DNA of 64,000 nt, from NCBI GenBank assembly GCA_963749875.1, contig CAVVOX010000007.1, forward strand, positions 124,001-188,000. The letters are read 5' to 3'. Both the position numbers and the translations under genes were made by a program. The first letter of the stretch is position 1. Each line of letters begins with the position of its first letter. Shown piece after piece: positions 1 through 8,761 of the stretch. The notes below the pieces were generated by a model. That model was not told the DNA's origin. It worked only from the letters and a program-made list of their open reading frames with translations, and did no database searches. The DNA is from JAHQVI01 sp963749875. Lineage in GTDB: Bacteria > Pseudomonadota > Alphaproteobacteria > Rhizobiales > Rhodomicrobiaceae.

Positions 1-311
1 GCCGCAAGCGCCGAGGCGATGACGAAGATCGCCATCCCTGCGTAAAGCGGACTTTTTCGGCCCAGGCGATCGGATAACGGTCCGAAGAATGGCTGTCCGG
101 CCCCGAAGCCGAGCAGATAGAAGGTGATAACCAGCTGGCGGTCATTGTTTTCGGAAAGGCTGAGCGCATCCCCGATCTGGCCTAGCGCCGGCAGCATAAT
201 GTCGACGGACAGCGCCGTGAGCGCCATCATGAAAGCCACCAGGGCAACAAATTCGGCGAATGGGACCTCGGATCTGGTGCGCTGTGGTTCCGCGGTTGGG
301 GCTTGCAGCAT
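1..311 (-). CDS. MFS multidrug efflux transporter, Bcr/CflA type (partial, N-terminus)
   Basis: This is the N-terminal part of an inner-membrane proton-coupled drug exporter; the rest lies beyond the left edge. About 103 residues are visible: a polar N-terminus, a first membrane helix at roughly residues 20-42 containing SVDIMLPAL (typical of the Bcr/CflA subfamily), a second helix, then the cytoplasmic MFS motif A seen as GPLSDRLGRK. The chosen ATG (309-311) gives the usual short N-tail. An in-frame ATG at 428 would add 39 residues of unusual composition and is less likely. Family assignment is firm; the substrate is not predictable. Confidence 0.85.
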   Translation of the reverse strand, partial: MLQAPTAEPQRTRSEVPFAEFVALVAFMMALTALSVDIMLPALGQIGDALSLSENNDRQLVITFYLLGFGAGQPFFGPLSDRLGRKSPLYAGMAIFVIASALA

Positions 312-562
312 GACGGTCTCAATTAGGTCGCCGGGATGGGCGAATTCAAGTGCGCAGCGGATCTGCTGCGCGTTCGACGCAAACGAAGCCGCAGTCAGGG
401 GGGGTGCCGGTGGATCTTCTGGTGGCATCTGATGCGCTTTGAAGGTAGCCTAAGGCGTGAGGCTTCAAAGACGGGCCTGGCGAGACCATCTAAATTGCTG
501 ATGTCATAATATTTACCCGTTTGCGGCTGACTCCGAGCCTACGGAAAGTGACGACGAGCTCA

Positions 563-1396
563 ATGACTTTTATCGAACGTCCGACTGCGCCGTCGAACGG
601 CAAGATCAAGATCCACGGTCCTGAAGCTTTCGCCGGCATGCGGCGCGCCGGCCAGCTGGTCGCCGAAGCGCTGGACGTCATCACCGAATATGTGCAACCG
701 GGCGTGACCACCGAGCGGCTCGACGACGTCGTCATGGAGTTCGCGCTCGACCACGGCGCCGTGCCTGCCCCGCTCAACTACCGGGGCTATACGAAAGCGA
801 TCTGCACCTCCCTGAACCATGTGGTCTGCCATGGCATTCCGGGACCGCGCCCCTTGCGCGAGGGCGATGTCGTCAATATCGACATCACGCTGATCCTGGA
901 TGGCTGGCACGGCGATTCCAGCCGCATGTATCCGGTGGGCGAGATTTCCCGCAAGGCCGAGCGGCTGATCAATGTGACCTATGGAGCGATGATGCTCGGG
1001 ATCGGCGCCGTCCGGCCCGGCAATACGGTCGGCCATATCGGCGCGGCCATCCAGGCCTATGCCGAAGCCGAGCGCTGCAGCGTGGTCCGGGACTTCTGCG
1101 GCCATGGGCTGGGGCTGGTTTTTCACGACCGGCCGAACATCCTGCATTACGGCGAGCCGGGCGAAGGCCCCGTCCTGGAACCGGGCATGATCTTCACCGT
1201 CGAGCCGATGATCAATCTCGGCAAGCCGCATGTCAAAATGCTCTCCGACGGCTGGACGGCGGTGACGCGCGACCGGTCATTGTCCGCGCAGTTCGAGCAC
1301 AGCATCGGTGTGACCGAGAACGGCTGCGAGGTCTTCACCTATTCGCCGCGCGGCTGGCATAAACCGCCCTATCACGGCGTCGTTTTCCGCAGCTGA
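563..1396 (+). CDS. map: Methionine aminopeptidase, type I
   Basis: Removes the initiator methionine from nascent proteins in the cytoplasm with a dinuclear metal centre. The 277-residue protein shows the full pita-bread ligand set: His90 (CHGIPG), Asp107 and Asp118 (NIDITLILDGWHGD), His181 (GHGLG), Glu214 (VEPMI) and Glu245 (FEHSIGVT). The ATG at 563 is preferred because the encoded N-terminus matches family length; a TTG at 521 would add 14 residues. It lies 158 bp upstream of radC on the same strand, a common order in alphaproteobacteria. Confidence 0.96.
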   Translation: MTFIERPTAPSNGKIKIHGPEAFAGMRRAGQLVAEALDVITEYVQPGVTTERLDDVVMEFALDHGAVPAPLNYRGYTKAICTSLNHVVCHGIPGPRPLREGDVVNIDITLILDGWHGDSSRMYPVGEISRKAERLINVTYGAMMLGIGAVRPGNTVGHIGAAIQAYAEAERCSVVRDFCGHGLGLVFHDRPNILHYGEPGEGPVLEPGMIFTVEPMINLGKPHVKMLSDGWTAVTRDRSLSAQFEHSIGVTENGCEVFTYSPRGWHKPPYHGVVFRS

Positions 1397-1554
1397 CGCC
1401 GGGCGCCATGCCGGCCTCGCCCGGCGCGGCTAAAACCACACAGCGGCCTTCTTTTCCCGCAGTTTAAGGGGTTTATCCGATTGCGGCTCCGGCCCGGCGG
1501 ATGGCTGTATACTTCCGTGTTTGCGTTATCGTTTCGCGTAGGAACAGCATACCG

Positions 1555-2250
1555 ATGGGTGCGCTTAGAGAAGAGGCCGTCCCTCATTATTGGGGCCACA
1601 GGGAGCGCCTCAGAGACCGGTTCCGGCAGCATGGCGCCGACTCGCTCCCCGACTACGAACTCATGGAGCTGATCCTCTTCCGGGCGATCCCGCGCCGCGA
1701 CACGAAGCCCCTCGCCAAGGCGATCATCGGCAAATTCGGCGGCTTCGCCGAGGCGATCAATGCCAGCGAAGAACGGCTCGCGGAAGTCTCGGGCCTGGGA
1801 CAAGCGGCGATTACGGAAATCCGTCTGGTGCGCGCGGCGGCGCTCCGCCTGATGCAAGGCGAGGTCTCGAAGCGGCCGCTGCTGAGCTCCTGGGACAAGG
1901 TCGTTCATTATTGCCGCGCCGCGATGGGCTTCGAGATGCGCGAGCAGTTCCGGATCCTGTTCCTCGACAAGCGGAACCGGCTGCTTGCCGACGAAATTCA
2001 GGGACACGGCACGGTCGATCACACGCCGGTCTATGTTCGCGAGGTGCTCCGGCGAGCGCTCGAGCTTTCCGCCTCGTCGATCATTCTCGTGCATAATCAC
2101 CCGTCCGGCGACCCGACGCCCTCCCGGGGCGATATCGCGATGACGAAGGAGATCATCGCGGCCGCCGGAAAGCTTGATATTTCCGTGCATGATCACCTTA
2201 TCGTGGGGCGTGACGGCCATATCAGCCTGCGCTCGGCGGGGCTTGTCTGA
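1555..2250 (+). CDS. radC: RadC family JAB/JAMM domain protein
   Basis: Predicted cytoplasmic protein with an N-terminal helix-hairpin-helix-like region (about residues 30-100) and a C-terminal JAB metalloprotease fold. The zinc motif HNHPSGDPTPSRGD is intact, with His180, His182 and Asp193. The ATG at 1555 is chosen because an AGGAAC Shine-Dalgarno lies at 1540-1545; an in-frame ATG at 1501 is possible. The family was named for a DNA repair phenotype later disputed, so the true role is unknown. 231 residues is normal length. Confidence 0.93.
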   Translation: MGALREEAVPHYWGHRERLRDRFRQHGADSLPDYELMELILFRAIPRRDTKPLAKAIIGKFGGFAEAINASEERLAEVSGLGQAAITEIRLVRAAALRLMQGEVSKRPLLSSWDKVVHYCRAAMGFEMREQFRILFLDKRNRLLADEIQGHGTVDHTPVYVREVLRRALELSASSIILVHNHPSGDPTPSRGDIAMTKEIIAAAGKLDISVHDHLIVGRDGHISLRSAGLV

Positions 2251-2392
2251 GCGCGGCGGCACAGCGCACGGGGCCGGGCTGGTGCACAGATACCGCCTTT
2301 TCCTGAAACGCTTGCTCTTGGCGCCGCAGCTGCGGTAGAAATGCGGAACCCCGCGCGCGCATGCGGGGGCTGTCTTACCGGCAAAACCGGAT

Positions 2393-2466
2393 GGCGACGT
2401 GGCGGAGTGGTTACGCAGCGGCCTGCAAAGCCGTGTACACCGGTTCGATTCCGGTCGTCGCCTCCA
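2393..2466 (+). tRNA. tRNA-Cys (GCA)
   Basis: A 74-nt cloverleaf with CCA encoded. The 7-bp acceptor GGCGACG pairs with CGTCGCC, the anticodon stem GCGGC/GCCGT (last pair G-U) closes loop CTGCAAA giving anticodon GCA, and the T arm is ACCGG-TTCGATT-CCGGT. Discriminator base is T, as expected for tRNA-Cys. Confidence 0.95.
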
Positions 2467-2722
2467 GCCCCTTCTTCAGTAAGATCGGCCAGTCCGGACA
2501 TATCCCTGATGTTCAGGGCCTTTCCCGGTCAGCCTTCAGGGACCAAAGCTGAGCCGCGCTCTCTTTCAAGCTGCAGCGCGCCCGAACAACCTGAAAAGCA
2601 AGAGATTTCCGTGTGAGGACGGCCTGGGCTACGATCTTTCCACTTGCAACGATCCGCCTCCCGCGCTGAATAGCACGTCGCAGTCAGTCTAACTCCGCAT
2701 ACCGACAATAGGGGAACGAACC

Positions 2723-3994
2723 GTGCTCTCTCTGTTTGAACTCATCGCAGGATTGCTGACGCTCACTGCCGTTTTCGCGTGGCTGAACCATCGGCTGCTG
2801 CGCCTGCCCGCCAATATCGGTCTCCTGGTGATGGGATTGAGCGCCTCGCTCCTGCTGATCGGCATCGAGTTCCTTCTCCCGAAAACTTCTCTCTATGGCG
2901 CCCTGGTCAGCACCTTGCGGCAAATCGATTTTTACCAGGCCGTCATGCACGGCATGCTTGCCTTTCTCCTGTTTGCCGGTGCTCTGCATGTCGATCTCGG
3001 CCGTTTGCGCAACCGGGCAAGCGTCGTCGCCATTCTGGCGACGGTGGGCGTGCTGATTTCCATGCTGGTCATGGCAACCGGATTGTGGGGAGCCGCCGCA
3101 ATATTGGGCGTGCCGATCAGCTTCACCTGGGCGCTGGTCTTCGGAGCGCTGATCGCCCCGACCGACCCTGTCGCGGTGCTCTCGACGCTCAAATCCGCGC
3201 ATGTGCCGCAAATGCTCGAAACGGACATGACGGGTGAGGCCCTGTTCAATGACGGCGTCGGCGTCGTCCTCTTTACGATCATGCTGCAATTTGCGGTGGG
3301 TACGACTGCGGATTTCGGGCCGAGCCATGTCGTCGACCTTCTGCTCCTCGAGGCCGGAGGGGGCGCGCTTCTCGGGCTCGTGACCGGCTATATTGCCTAT
3401 CGGGCGATGCGTGCGATCGACGATTATTCGATCGAGGTGCTGATCTCGCTGTCGCTCGTCGCCGGCACCTATGCCCTCGCCACCGAGCTTCATATGAGCG
3501 GGCCAATCGCGGTCGTGGTCGCCGGGGTGCTGATCGGCAACCGCGGCGCGAGGGACGCCATGAGCGACGTCACTCAGCGCTACGTTTTCGGGTTCTGGAC
3601 GCTCATAGACGACATTCTGAACGCGATCCTGTTTCTCCTCATCGGCCTCGAAGTGATTGTCATCGGCTTTCAGATGTCCTTCCTGTGGATCGGCATCGTC
3701 GCGGTCCTGCTCATGCTTTTCGCACGTTTCCTGGCCGTGAGCGTGCCGATTTGCATTCTGAGCCGCTGGCAGACATTCGCGCGTGGCACCGTTGCCGTCC
3801 TGACATGGGGCGGCATACGCGGGGGCATATCGGTCGCGCTCGCATTGTCACTGCCCGAAAGCGCCGCTCGGCCCAACATCCTCGCCGCAACCTATGCCGT
3901 GGTGCTGTTCACGGTCATCGTTCAGGGGCTGACGCTTCAGTGGGTGGCCGAAGCGACAGCCGGGGGAGATGCGGACTCGGCCCGGGCCGGGTGA
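2723..3994 (+). CDS. Na+/H+ antiporter, CPA1 (NhaP/NhaK-like) family
   Basis: A 423-residue polytopic inner-membrane protein with about 12 hydrophobic segments that exchanges Na+ (or K+) for H+. The family signatures are APTDPVAVLSTLK, holding the ion-binding Asp, followed by EALFNDGVGVVLF, and a late GGIRGGISVALALSLP segment. Translation starts at GTG with a purine-rich GGGGAACG just upstream. There is no C-terminal TrkA-C or cyclic nucleotide domain. It stands alone, between tRNA-Cys and a convergent small membrane gene. Cation specificity cannot be told. Confidence 0.92.
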   Translation: MLSLFELIAGLLTLTAVFAWLNHRLLRLPANIGLLVMGLSASLLLIGIEFLLPKTSLYGALVSTLRQIDFYQAVMHGMLAFLLFAGALHVDLGRLRNRASVVAILATVGVLISMLVMATGLWGAAAILGVPISFTWALVFGALIAPTDPVAVLSTLKSAHVPQMLETDMTGEALFNDGVGVVLFTIMLQFAVGTTADFGPSHVVDLLLLEAGGGALLGLVTGYIAYRAMRAIDDYSIEVLISLSLVAGTYALATELHMSGPIAVVVAGVLIGNRGARDAMSDVTQRYVFGFWTLIDDILNAILFLLIGLEVIVIGFQMSFLWIGIVAVLLMLFARFLAVSVPICILSRWQTFARGTVAVLTWGGIRGGISVALALSLPESAARPNILAATYAVVLFTVIVQGLTLQWVAEATAGGDADSARAG

Positions 3995-4029
3995 TCGTCC
4001 CCGCGGGCGCTCATGCGGGCGATGCCGCG

Positions 4030-4332
4030 TCACGCATAATAGGCGATCATCCGACCGCAGATGATCACGCCGCCCCAGAGCAGAATTGAAAAGGCCGCGG
4101 CCGCACGCAAGCGCGCCGGCGGAGCGCCGTAGCGCTGTGCCAGCGCGAACGCCCAGGCATCCGCACAATGGAGAAGCAGCGCGTTCAGGATCGCCGCAGC
4201 GAGCAGGCCGAGCTTCAGCTGGAAGATGCCCATTCCCGCATATTTCACGGCATGCACGGAAAAGAGCAGACTGCCCGTGATGATGGCGGTGACGAGCCCG
4301 GCGGCCAATCCGATCCGCAATGTGTGTATCAT
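4030..4332 (-). CDS. Small four-helix inner-membrane protein, unknown function
   Basis: A 100-residue, very hydrophobic protein with about three to four predicted helices (IGLAAGLVTAIITGSLLF, LKLGLLAAAILNALLLH, FSILLWGGVIICGRM). The ATG has a good GGAGA ribosome site four bases upstream. I do not recognise a named family with certainty; similar small proteins are common in alphaproteobacteria. It converges on the antiporter gene and lies 51 bp downstream of the dienelactone hydrolase on the same strand, so it may be its operon partner. Confidence 0.7.
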   Translation of the reverse strand: MIHTLRIGLAAGLVTAIITGSLLFSVHAVKYAGMGIFQLKLGLLAAAILNALLLHCADAWAFALAQRYGAPPARLRAAAAFSILLWGGVIICGRMIAYYA

Positions 4333-4383
4333 CGGTCTCCTTGGCTTTCCGCCGGCGCGTCTCGATCCAGGAACGCGTCGGCC

Positions 4384-5124
4384 TTATCCGCTCAGATTCG
4401 TATCCAGAAACGCCTTAAAGGCGTCCCACGATTTCCGGTCGGCGCGCTCCTGGTAGCGATTGCTCCCGAAAACCGTGAAGGCATGCGGCGCGCCCGAATA
4501 GACGTCTATTTCATAAGTGACGCCTGCCTTTTCAAGCTGTTCGGAGAGGGAGGCCACGTCCTGCATGGTGATCGATGTATCGGCGCCGCCATGCGCAATG
4601 AGAACCGGCGCGGTATCCGATGGATAGCTCTGGCCCGGCGGTGTGGCGAGCCCGCCATGGAATGTGGCATAGCCTTTGACATTCTTCGCCTGGCCGGATC
4701 GCGCCAGCTCTAGAACCGCCGCCCCGCCAAAACAATAGCCCATCACGACCGCGTCCTGAGCGCCGTGCTTGCGTGCTTCCGCCAGCCCGCCAAGGATCAG
4801 GCTTCGCATCTTCTCGCGGTCTTTGTAGAGTTTGGCCGTCTCGGCCTTCCGTGCGGCCGTATCGGCCGGCCGATTGCCCTTGCCGTAGAGGTCGGCAGCA
4901 AAGGCGTCATAGCCGAGCTCGGCCAGCATGTCGGCGCGTTTTTGCTCATATTCGTTAAGTCCGTCCCAATCATGAATGATCAGCACGAGGCCCTTTGAGT
5001 CACTTGCGGCCTTGGCGAAATAGCCTTCGTAAGCCTCCCCGTTGACCTCATAGCTGACATTTTCGCCGGCCTGCGCAGCGCCTGTCAGCATCGCAAGAGC
5101 TGTGAAAAGAGTAAACGCTTTCAT
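4384..5124 (-). CDS. Secreted dienelactone hydrolase family protein
   Basis: An alpha/beta hydrolase of 246 residues with a signal peptide (MKAFTLFTALAMLTGAAQAG). The dienelactone-hydrolase triad is visible: Cys131 in GYCFGG, Asp182 in HGGADTSI and His214 in APHAF. The start at 5124 is chosen over the longer frame (5199) because it begins directly at the signal peptide and has GAGGCGAG upstream. Family members hydrolyse lactones or esters. Export to the periplasm suggests a scavenging or detoxifying role rather than classical chlorocatechol catabolism, but the substrate is unknown. Confidence 0.9.
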   Translation of the reverse strand: MKAFTLFTALAMLTGAAQAGENVSYEVNGEAYEGYFAKAASDSKGLVLIIHDWDGLNEYEQKRADMLAELGYDAFAADLYGKGNRPADTAARKAETAKLYKDREKMRSLILGGLAEARKHGAQDAVVMGYCFGGAAVLELARSGQAKNVKGYATFHGGLATPPGQSYPSDTAPVLIAHGGADTSITMQDVASLSEQLEKAGVTYEIDVYSGAPHAFTVFGSNRYQERADRKSWDAFKAFLDTNLSG

Positions 5125-5353
5125 GATTGCTCGCCTCGATATTGCGGTTCGGATCGACTGGGAGCGGATCGGGATGCTCCCTCCCTGAGCTGCCAACACG
5201 GTATTCCTTTGGAAGTTCCGACCTGCCTGCGCCAGTCCTTATCCCAGCTTACCGCCCAGCTTGCCGCGCCCGTCAACCGGATGTGGACGCAATTCTCATG
5301 TGCCGATAATCTCGGCCATCTGGGTGCATCTGGAACAACTCAGGGCGAGCCCG

Positions 5354-5800
5354 ATGAACGGCATTTCACGCGAGGATTTTGCTTTCTTCTATCCGCTGCG
5401 CGTCAGGTGGTCGGAGGTCGATCCGCAAGGCATCGTTTTCAACCCCAACTATCTCGCCTACGCCGATATCGCGCTCACCGAATATATGCGCCGCATCGGC
5501 TTTCCCTATCCGGAGGGGCTGATTCGGCTCGGATCGGACCTTTTCGCCGTGCGCAGCGAGATCAACTTCCGGGCCTCGGCGAAATATGACGACGAGCTGG
5601 AGCTGGCGGCCCGCATCTCCCGCATCGGGCGCACCAGCCTGACGCTGACTGTCGGCATCTTCCGCGGCGACGAGCTGCTCTGCGATGTCATGATGATCTA
5701 TGTCAATGCTTCACCAGACAGCCAAAAATCGACGCCGCTCCCCGAGCCGCTCATCGAAACGATCACCGCCTTCGAAAAGCGGCCTCCCGAGCGGAGCTGA
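5354..5800 (+). CDS. Acyl-CoA thioesterase, YbgC/4HBT hotdog family
   Basis: A 148-residue single hotdog-fold protein expected to hydrolyse acyl-CoA thioesters in the cytoplasm. The N-terminal motif WSEVDPQGIVFNPNYLAYAD carries the catalytic Asp of the YbgC/4-hydroxybenzoyl-CoA thioesterase family. The ATG at 5354 gives family-typical length; the frame is open further upstream to 5261. It is not next to tol-pal genes, so a link to cell division cannot be assumed. Confidence 0.88.
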   Translation: MNGISREDFAFFYPLRVRWSEVDPQGIVFNPNYLAYADIALTEYMRRIGFPYPEGLIRLGSDLFAVRSEINFRASAKYDDELELAARISRIGRTSLTLTVGIFRGDELLCDVMMIYVNASPDSQKSTPLPEPLIETITAFEKRPPERS

Positions 5801-5966
5801 GTGCCGTTCGGAACCGGCGCAGGCCGACGGCCCCGGTTGGAGCCCTGTTATCGCGTTCTGAACGCGGCAAAATCAGCGCTGGATAGTAGGATTTTCACGC
5901 GCATTTGGGGGTGGCGGCGGACAGAGTCATTTGCTATATCCATGCGACGAGCAAGGTTGCTTCTGA

Positions 5967-6042
5967 TCCCCGGTAGCTCAGTTGGTAGAGCAAGCGGCTG
6001 TTAACCGCTCGGTCGCTGGTTCGAGTCCGGCCCGGGGAGCCA
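5967..6042 (+). tRNA. tRNA-Asn (GTT), integration target
   Basis: A 76-nt tRNA with CCA encoded. Acceptor TCCCCGG pairs with CCGGGGA, the anticodon arm AGCGG-CTGTTAA-CCGCT gives anticodon GTT, and the T arm is GCTGG-TTCGAGT-CCGGC. Its 3' half is repeated at 34289 and 36208, so the gene is the attachment target of the island that follows. The functional tRNA is intact at this left end. Confidence 0.96.
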
Positions 6043-6043
6043 A
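5995..6043 (+). repeat. Attachment site repeat, left copy (attL, inside tRNA-Asn)
   Basis: These 49 bases, from the anticodon stem to one base past CCA, are identical to 34289-34337 and 47/49 identical (counted one base later) to 36208-36256. A tRNA 3' end duplicated in direct orientation with tyrosine recombinases beside both copies is the classic mark of site-specific integration. Confidence 0.93.
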
Positions 6044-6089
6044 CAAATCCAACAATTTCCGGATCCGATGCCCCAAGTGAATTTGGCAC

Positions 6090-6111
6090 TGGGGTTCCAT
6101 GTGGGTTCCAA
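6090..6111 (+). promoter_or_regulatory. Putative integrase arm-binding motif, left end
   Basis: The 22-base motif TGGGGTTCCANNTGGGTTCC plus AA occurs here and at 34151-34172, differing only at the two N positions. It contains a tandem GGTTCC half-site and sits 47 bp inside the left attachment repeat. Both copies are in the same orientation. An arm site for integrase or excisionase is an inference. Confidence 0.45.
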
Positions 6112-6248
6112 CTAGCCGAAAAATTCGAGCGCTTTGCGATCTGCATCGGCGTCTGCATGCAGCGAAAGACTCTCGCCACCTGTATCGACCGCGTCGTTGA
6201 TCACATCGTCGATGGAACAGTCGAATTATCCCTTCGGGTGGTCGCCCG

Positions 6249-7217
6249 ATGAGCAAGGTTGTTGAATCACAGCAGCCGACAACTCTGCCGGCGACTGGCG
6301 AGCATCTCAGGAACGCCCGCAGCGCCCTCTCGATCTGGTTGGCAAGCTTCCGATCGCACAATACGCGCCGCGCTTATGAGAAGGAGCTGCAAGCCTTCGC
6401 AGACTTTTGCGGGGCGGAGCTGGATGACGCGGCAGCTTGGCTTTTGACCCGTGTCGACCCGGAGGCGCACAATGCGGCCGATCTCTGGCGGGCTGACAAG
6501 CTTGCCCGAGGCAATGCGCCGGCGACGATCAACCGCTCGATGGCCGCGCTGAATTCCTTTGTCACAAGCGCCCGCCGTGGTGGCTTCACGACGCTGCGCC
6601 TCGAGGCGAAGGGCGAGGCGCGTGAGGCATACAGGGACACGGCAGGCCCTGGCCTGACAACCTTCCTGAAGATGCTCGACGCTGCACGGCAGCAGCGCAA
6701 CAAGCACAGCGCCACACGGGACGCCGCGATCCTGCTCTTGGCGTTCGGACTCGGTCTGCGTCGGGCGGAGATTGTCGCCATCAACATCGACAACATCGAT
6801 CTTGAAACCGGCCGGGTGATGATCCTCGGCAAGGGTAAGGCGCAGGCGAAGCCGTTGACACTGACGCCGGAGTTGGTCGAAGCGCTTGGCGATTGGATGC
6901 ATTACCGACGCTGCAGCGAGGATCATGCGCCGCTTTTCGTCAGCCTAAGCCGGGCCAGCAAGGACAGAAGGCTAACCGGCGACGGCGTGCGAAAGGTCAT
7001 CGCCCGGATCGGCAATCAGGTCGGCGCCAAGGTGCGTCCGCATGGACTCAGGCACACAGCCACTACCGAAGCTCTGAGCCGGGTCGGCGGCGATTTCAGG
7101 AAAGTCCGAAGCTTCAGCCGCCATTCGAGCTTGGACATCATCGCGGTCTATGACGATGCGAGGCAGGACCACGCCGGCCAGGTCGCGGCTATCCTGACGG
7201 GATTGACCAAAGCGTGA
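6249..7217 (+). CDS. Tyrosine recombinase/site-specific integrase (XerC/D-like)
   Basis: A 322-residue phage-type integrase lying 206 bp inside the left attachment site. The N-terminal SAM-like core-binding domain spans about residues 25-115 and the catalytic domain 150-320. Visible active-site residues are Arg171 (GLRRAEI), a Lys in GKGKAQAK (about 195), His265 and Arg268 (HGLRH), His292 and Tyr301 (AVYDDARQ). It looks catalytically complete. It differs in family from the right-end integrase, so one of the two may belong to an earlier insertion. Confidence 0.92.
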   Translation: MSKVVESQQPTTLPATGEHLRNARSALSIWLASFRSHNTRRAYEKELQAFADFCGAELDDAAAWLLTRVDPEAHNAADLWRADKLARGNAPATINRSMAALNSFVTSARRGGFTTLRLEAKGEAREAYRDTAGPGLTTFLKMLDAARQQRNKHSATRDAAILLLAFGLGLRRAEIVAINIDNIDLETGRVMILGKGKAQAKPLTLTPELVEALGDWMHYRRCSEDHAPLFVSLSRASKDRRLTGDGVRKVIARIGNQVGAKVRPHGLRHTATTEALSRVGGDFRKVRSFSRHSSLDIIAVYDDARQDHAGQVAAILTGLTKA

Positions 7218-7279
7218 TAGCAGGGCCTGTTGACACCTATGGGATCACGGCTCGCGAGGCCGCATCACTTTCAATTGCA

Positions 7280-7933
7280 TTAATTAGGGGTTATGCAAGC
7301 GCAGATTTCGCATGTAATTCGGCCAAATCTCCTGTCCTTGCACCAAAAAGTTCTCTGACTAAAAGATGCCCAACGCCTTCCCCACTCGTTCTCCCATCTC
7401 CGGACAACGCGTGCTTCCCATCCTTGCACCTTGTGAATGCTATAAACTGTAGTACATTGTGGCGATGTTCTTGTGTATATTGAGCCGTGTTTTTCCTTGC
7501 ACCATAACGGCTCCTGACTCGGTCCATTCTCTCTGCGCACCCTTATGGGCTGGCCTTCACAAACGCCTCTAATAAGGCCACCGCAAAGCCAGACACGCAT
7601 ACACGCACGCCCCGTGGCCCTGCATTTCCGATTCGGAAATGAGAACCAGCATCGGTGTTTCCAATCCATTCTCTCAACATCACATTGGAGCGAGCCATCG
7701 ATAGAGGCGTCTGGAAAGCGACGACTGGCGGCTTTTTTTACCTCATCAGCAGCCGCTCTTTTCCAAAGACATTTGGCGTCGCATCCGACGGCAAAGCCAG
7801 GAAGCGCGGAATGGCTCCGCGAAAACGTATCGGAACAAACGTTTACCTCCTGACATGATTGCGAGCCTGCAAAATCGGATGCTGGAATTATCAATGGCGA
7901 ACCGAGCAAACAAACCAACAACCATTTCTTCAT
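7280..7933 (-). CDS. Hypothetical Cys-rich secreted protein (doubtful)
   Basis: An open frame of 217 residues starting with a convincing signal peptide (MKKWLLVCLLGSPLIIPAS), followed by a sequence with about a dozen cysteines. No family is recognised. Base composition is lower in GC than the core genes and a second frame in the 3' half (7291-7527) also looks protein-like, so the 3' part may be frameshifted or non-coding. It fills the region between the left integrase and the SRAP remnant. Confidence 0.3.
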   Translation of the reverse strand: MKKWLLVCLLGSPLIIPASDFAGSQSCQEVNVCSDTFSRSHSALPGFAVGCDAKCLWKRAAADEVKKAASRRFPDASIDGSLQCDVERMDWKHRCWFSFPNRKCRATGRACMRVWLCGGLIRGVCEGQPIRVRRENGPSQEPLWCKEKHGSIYTRTSPQCTTVYSIHKVQGWEARVVRRWENEWGRRWASFSQRTFWCKDRRFGRITCEICACITPN

Positions 7934-8059
7934 GATTTCACCCACCGTGAATGTGATGGAACTTCAATATTGCGCTAGGTTAAAAATTTCCATGAATTAT
8001 ATTTAATCTTACGAAAAAGGACAACCTAAGACTGAAGCTTACGGACGAACATGTAGATT

Positions 8060-8761
8060 TCACGCAACCGCATCGAGCAGCTCCGGCCCTTCATTGCGGC
8101 TGTTGTTGATGGCGGTCCCGAGTTGCTGCGCCGACATGACCTGCGCCGGATAAGGGCCAACTGTTTTCAGTGCAACGTCACGCTCATCGAATACCCAGCT
8201 CTGGCAATCTTCCGGCCGCAAGATGGCCGGCATGCGATTATGCAGCGGAGCGACGAGCGAATTCGGTTCGCAGGTGATGATGGCGAAGGAGATGAAGGCA
8301 ACCGGCTCGCCCTTATGCATCCTTTCCCAGCGATCCCAGATCCCGGCGAAGAAACTGACCTCGGTATCCGCCGGCTTGATCCAATAGGGGATCTTGGTTT
8401 TGCCTTCGCGCTTCCATTCGAAGAAGCCGTTATTCGGCACAAGGCACCGGCGGCTTTTGACCGCCTCGCGGAAGGCGCCGGATTTGGTAATGGTCTCGAC
8501 GCGGGCGTTGATGCCCGACCATTTCTTGGCTTCAAGCGGCCCCTTATGGAACCATGGGACAAGATCCCAGCGCGCCATGATTCCCTCAAGGCCGGCGTCG
8601 TCGGCAATGACGATCGGCGCATTCTGCGTCGAGGCGAGATTGTAACGCGGCGGCGGATCCTCTGCCGGCGCCTTCCAGCCTTGATGCATCGAATCCAGAA
8701 ATAAACTCAGCTGCTCGTGGATCTGGCGCTACGTCGCCTTGTTCGAGAAGCAACCACACAT
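8060..8761 (-). pseudogene. SRAP (HMCES/YedK-type) abasic-site shield protein, amber-interrupted
   Basis: SRAP proteins crosslink to abasic sites in single-stranded DNA through the cysteine at position 2. The true start is the ATG at 8761, encoding MCGCFSNKAT, followed in frame by TAG (8731-8729) and then RQIHEQL leading into the conserved PPPRYNLASTQ and the rest of the domain (NARVET, CLVPNNGFFEWK, HNRMPAIL). A one-base TGG to TAG change would explain the stop. Re-initiation at the ATG at 8689 would lose catalytic Cys2. Position 4 is Cys where the family normally has Arg (MCGRF). Probably inactive unless the amber codon is suppressed. Confidence 0.85.

Noticed and set aside
2684..3493. Long minus-strand frame opposite the CPA1 antiporter
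   Set aside because: GC-rich codon bias opens antisense frames; the plus strand encodes a clear membrane transporter.
5934..6179. Minus-strand frame over tRNA-Asn (GRTRTSDRAVNSR-type protein)
   Set aside because: It is a translation of the tRNA gene itself, a well-known artefact; the same false frame appears at 36155-36403 over the third att repeat.
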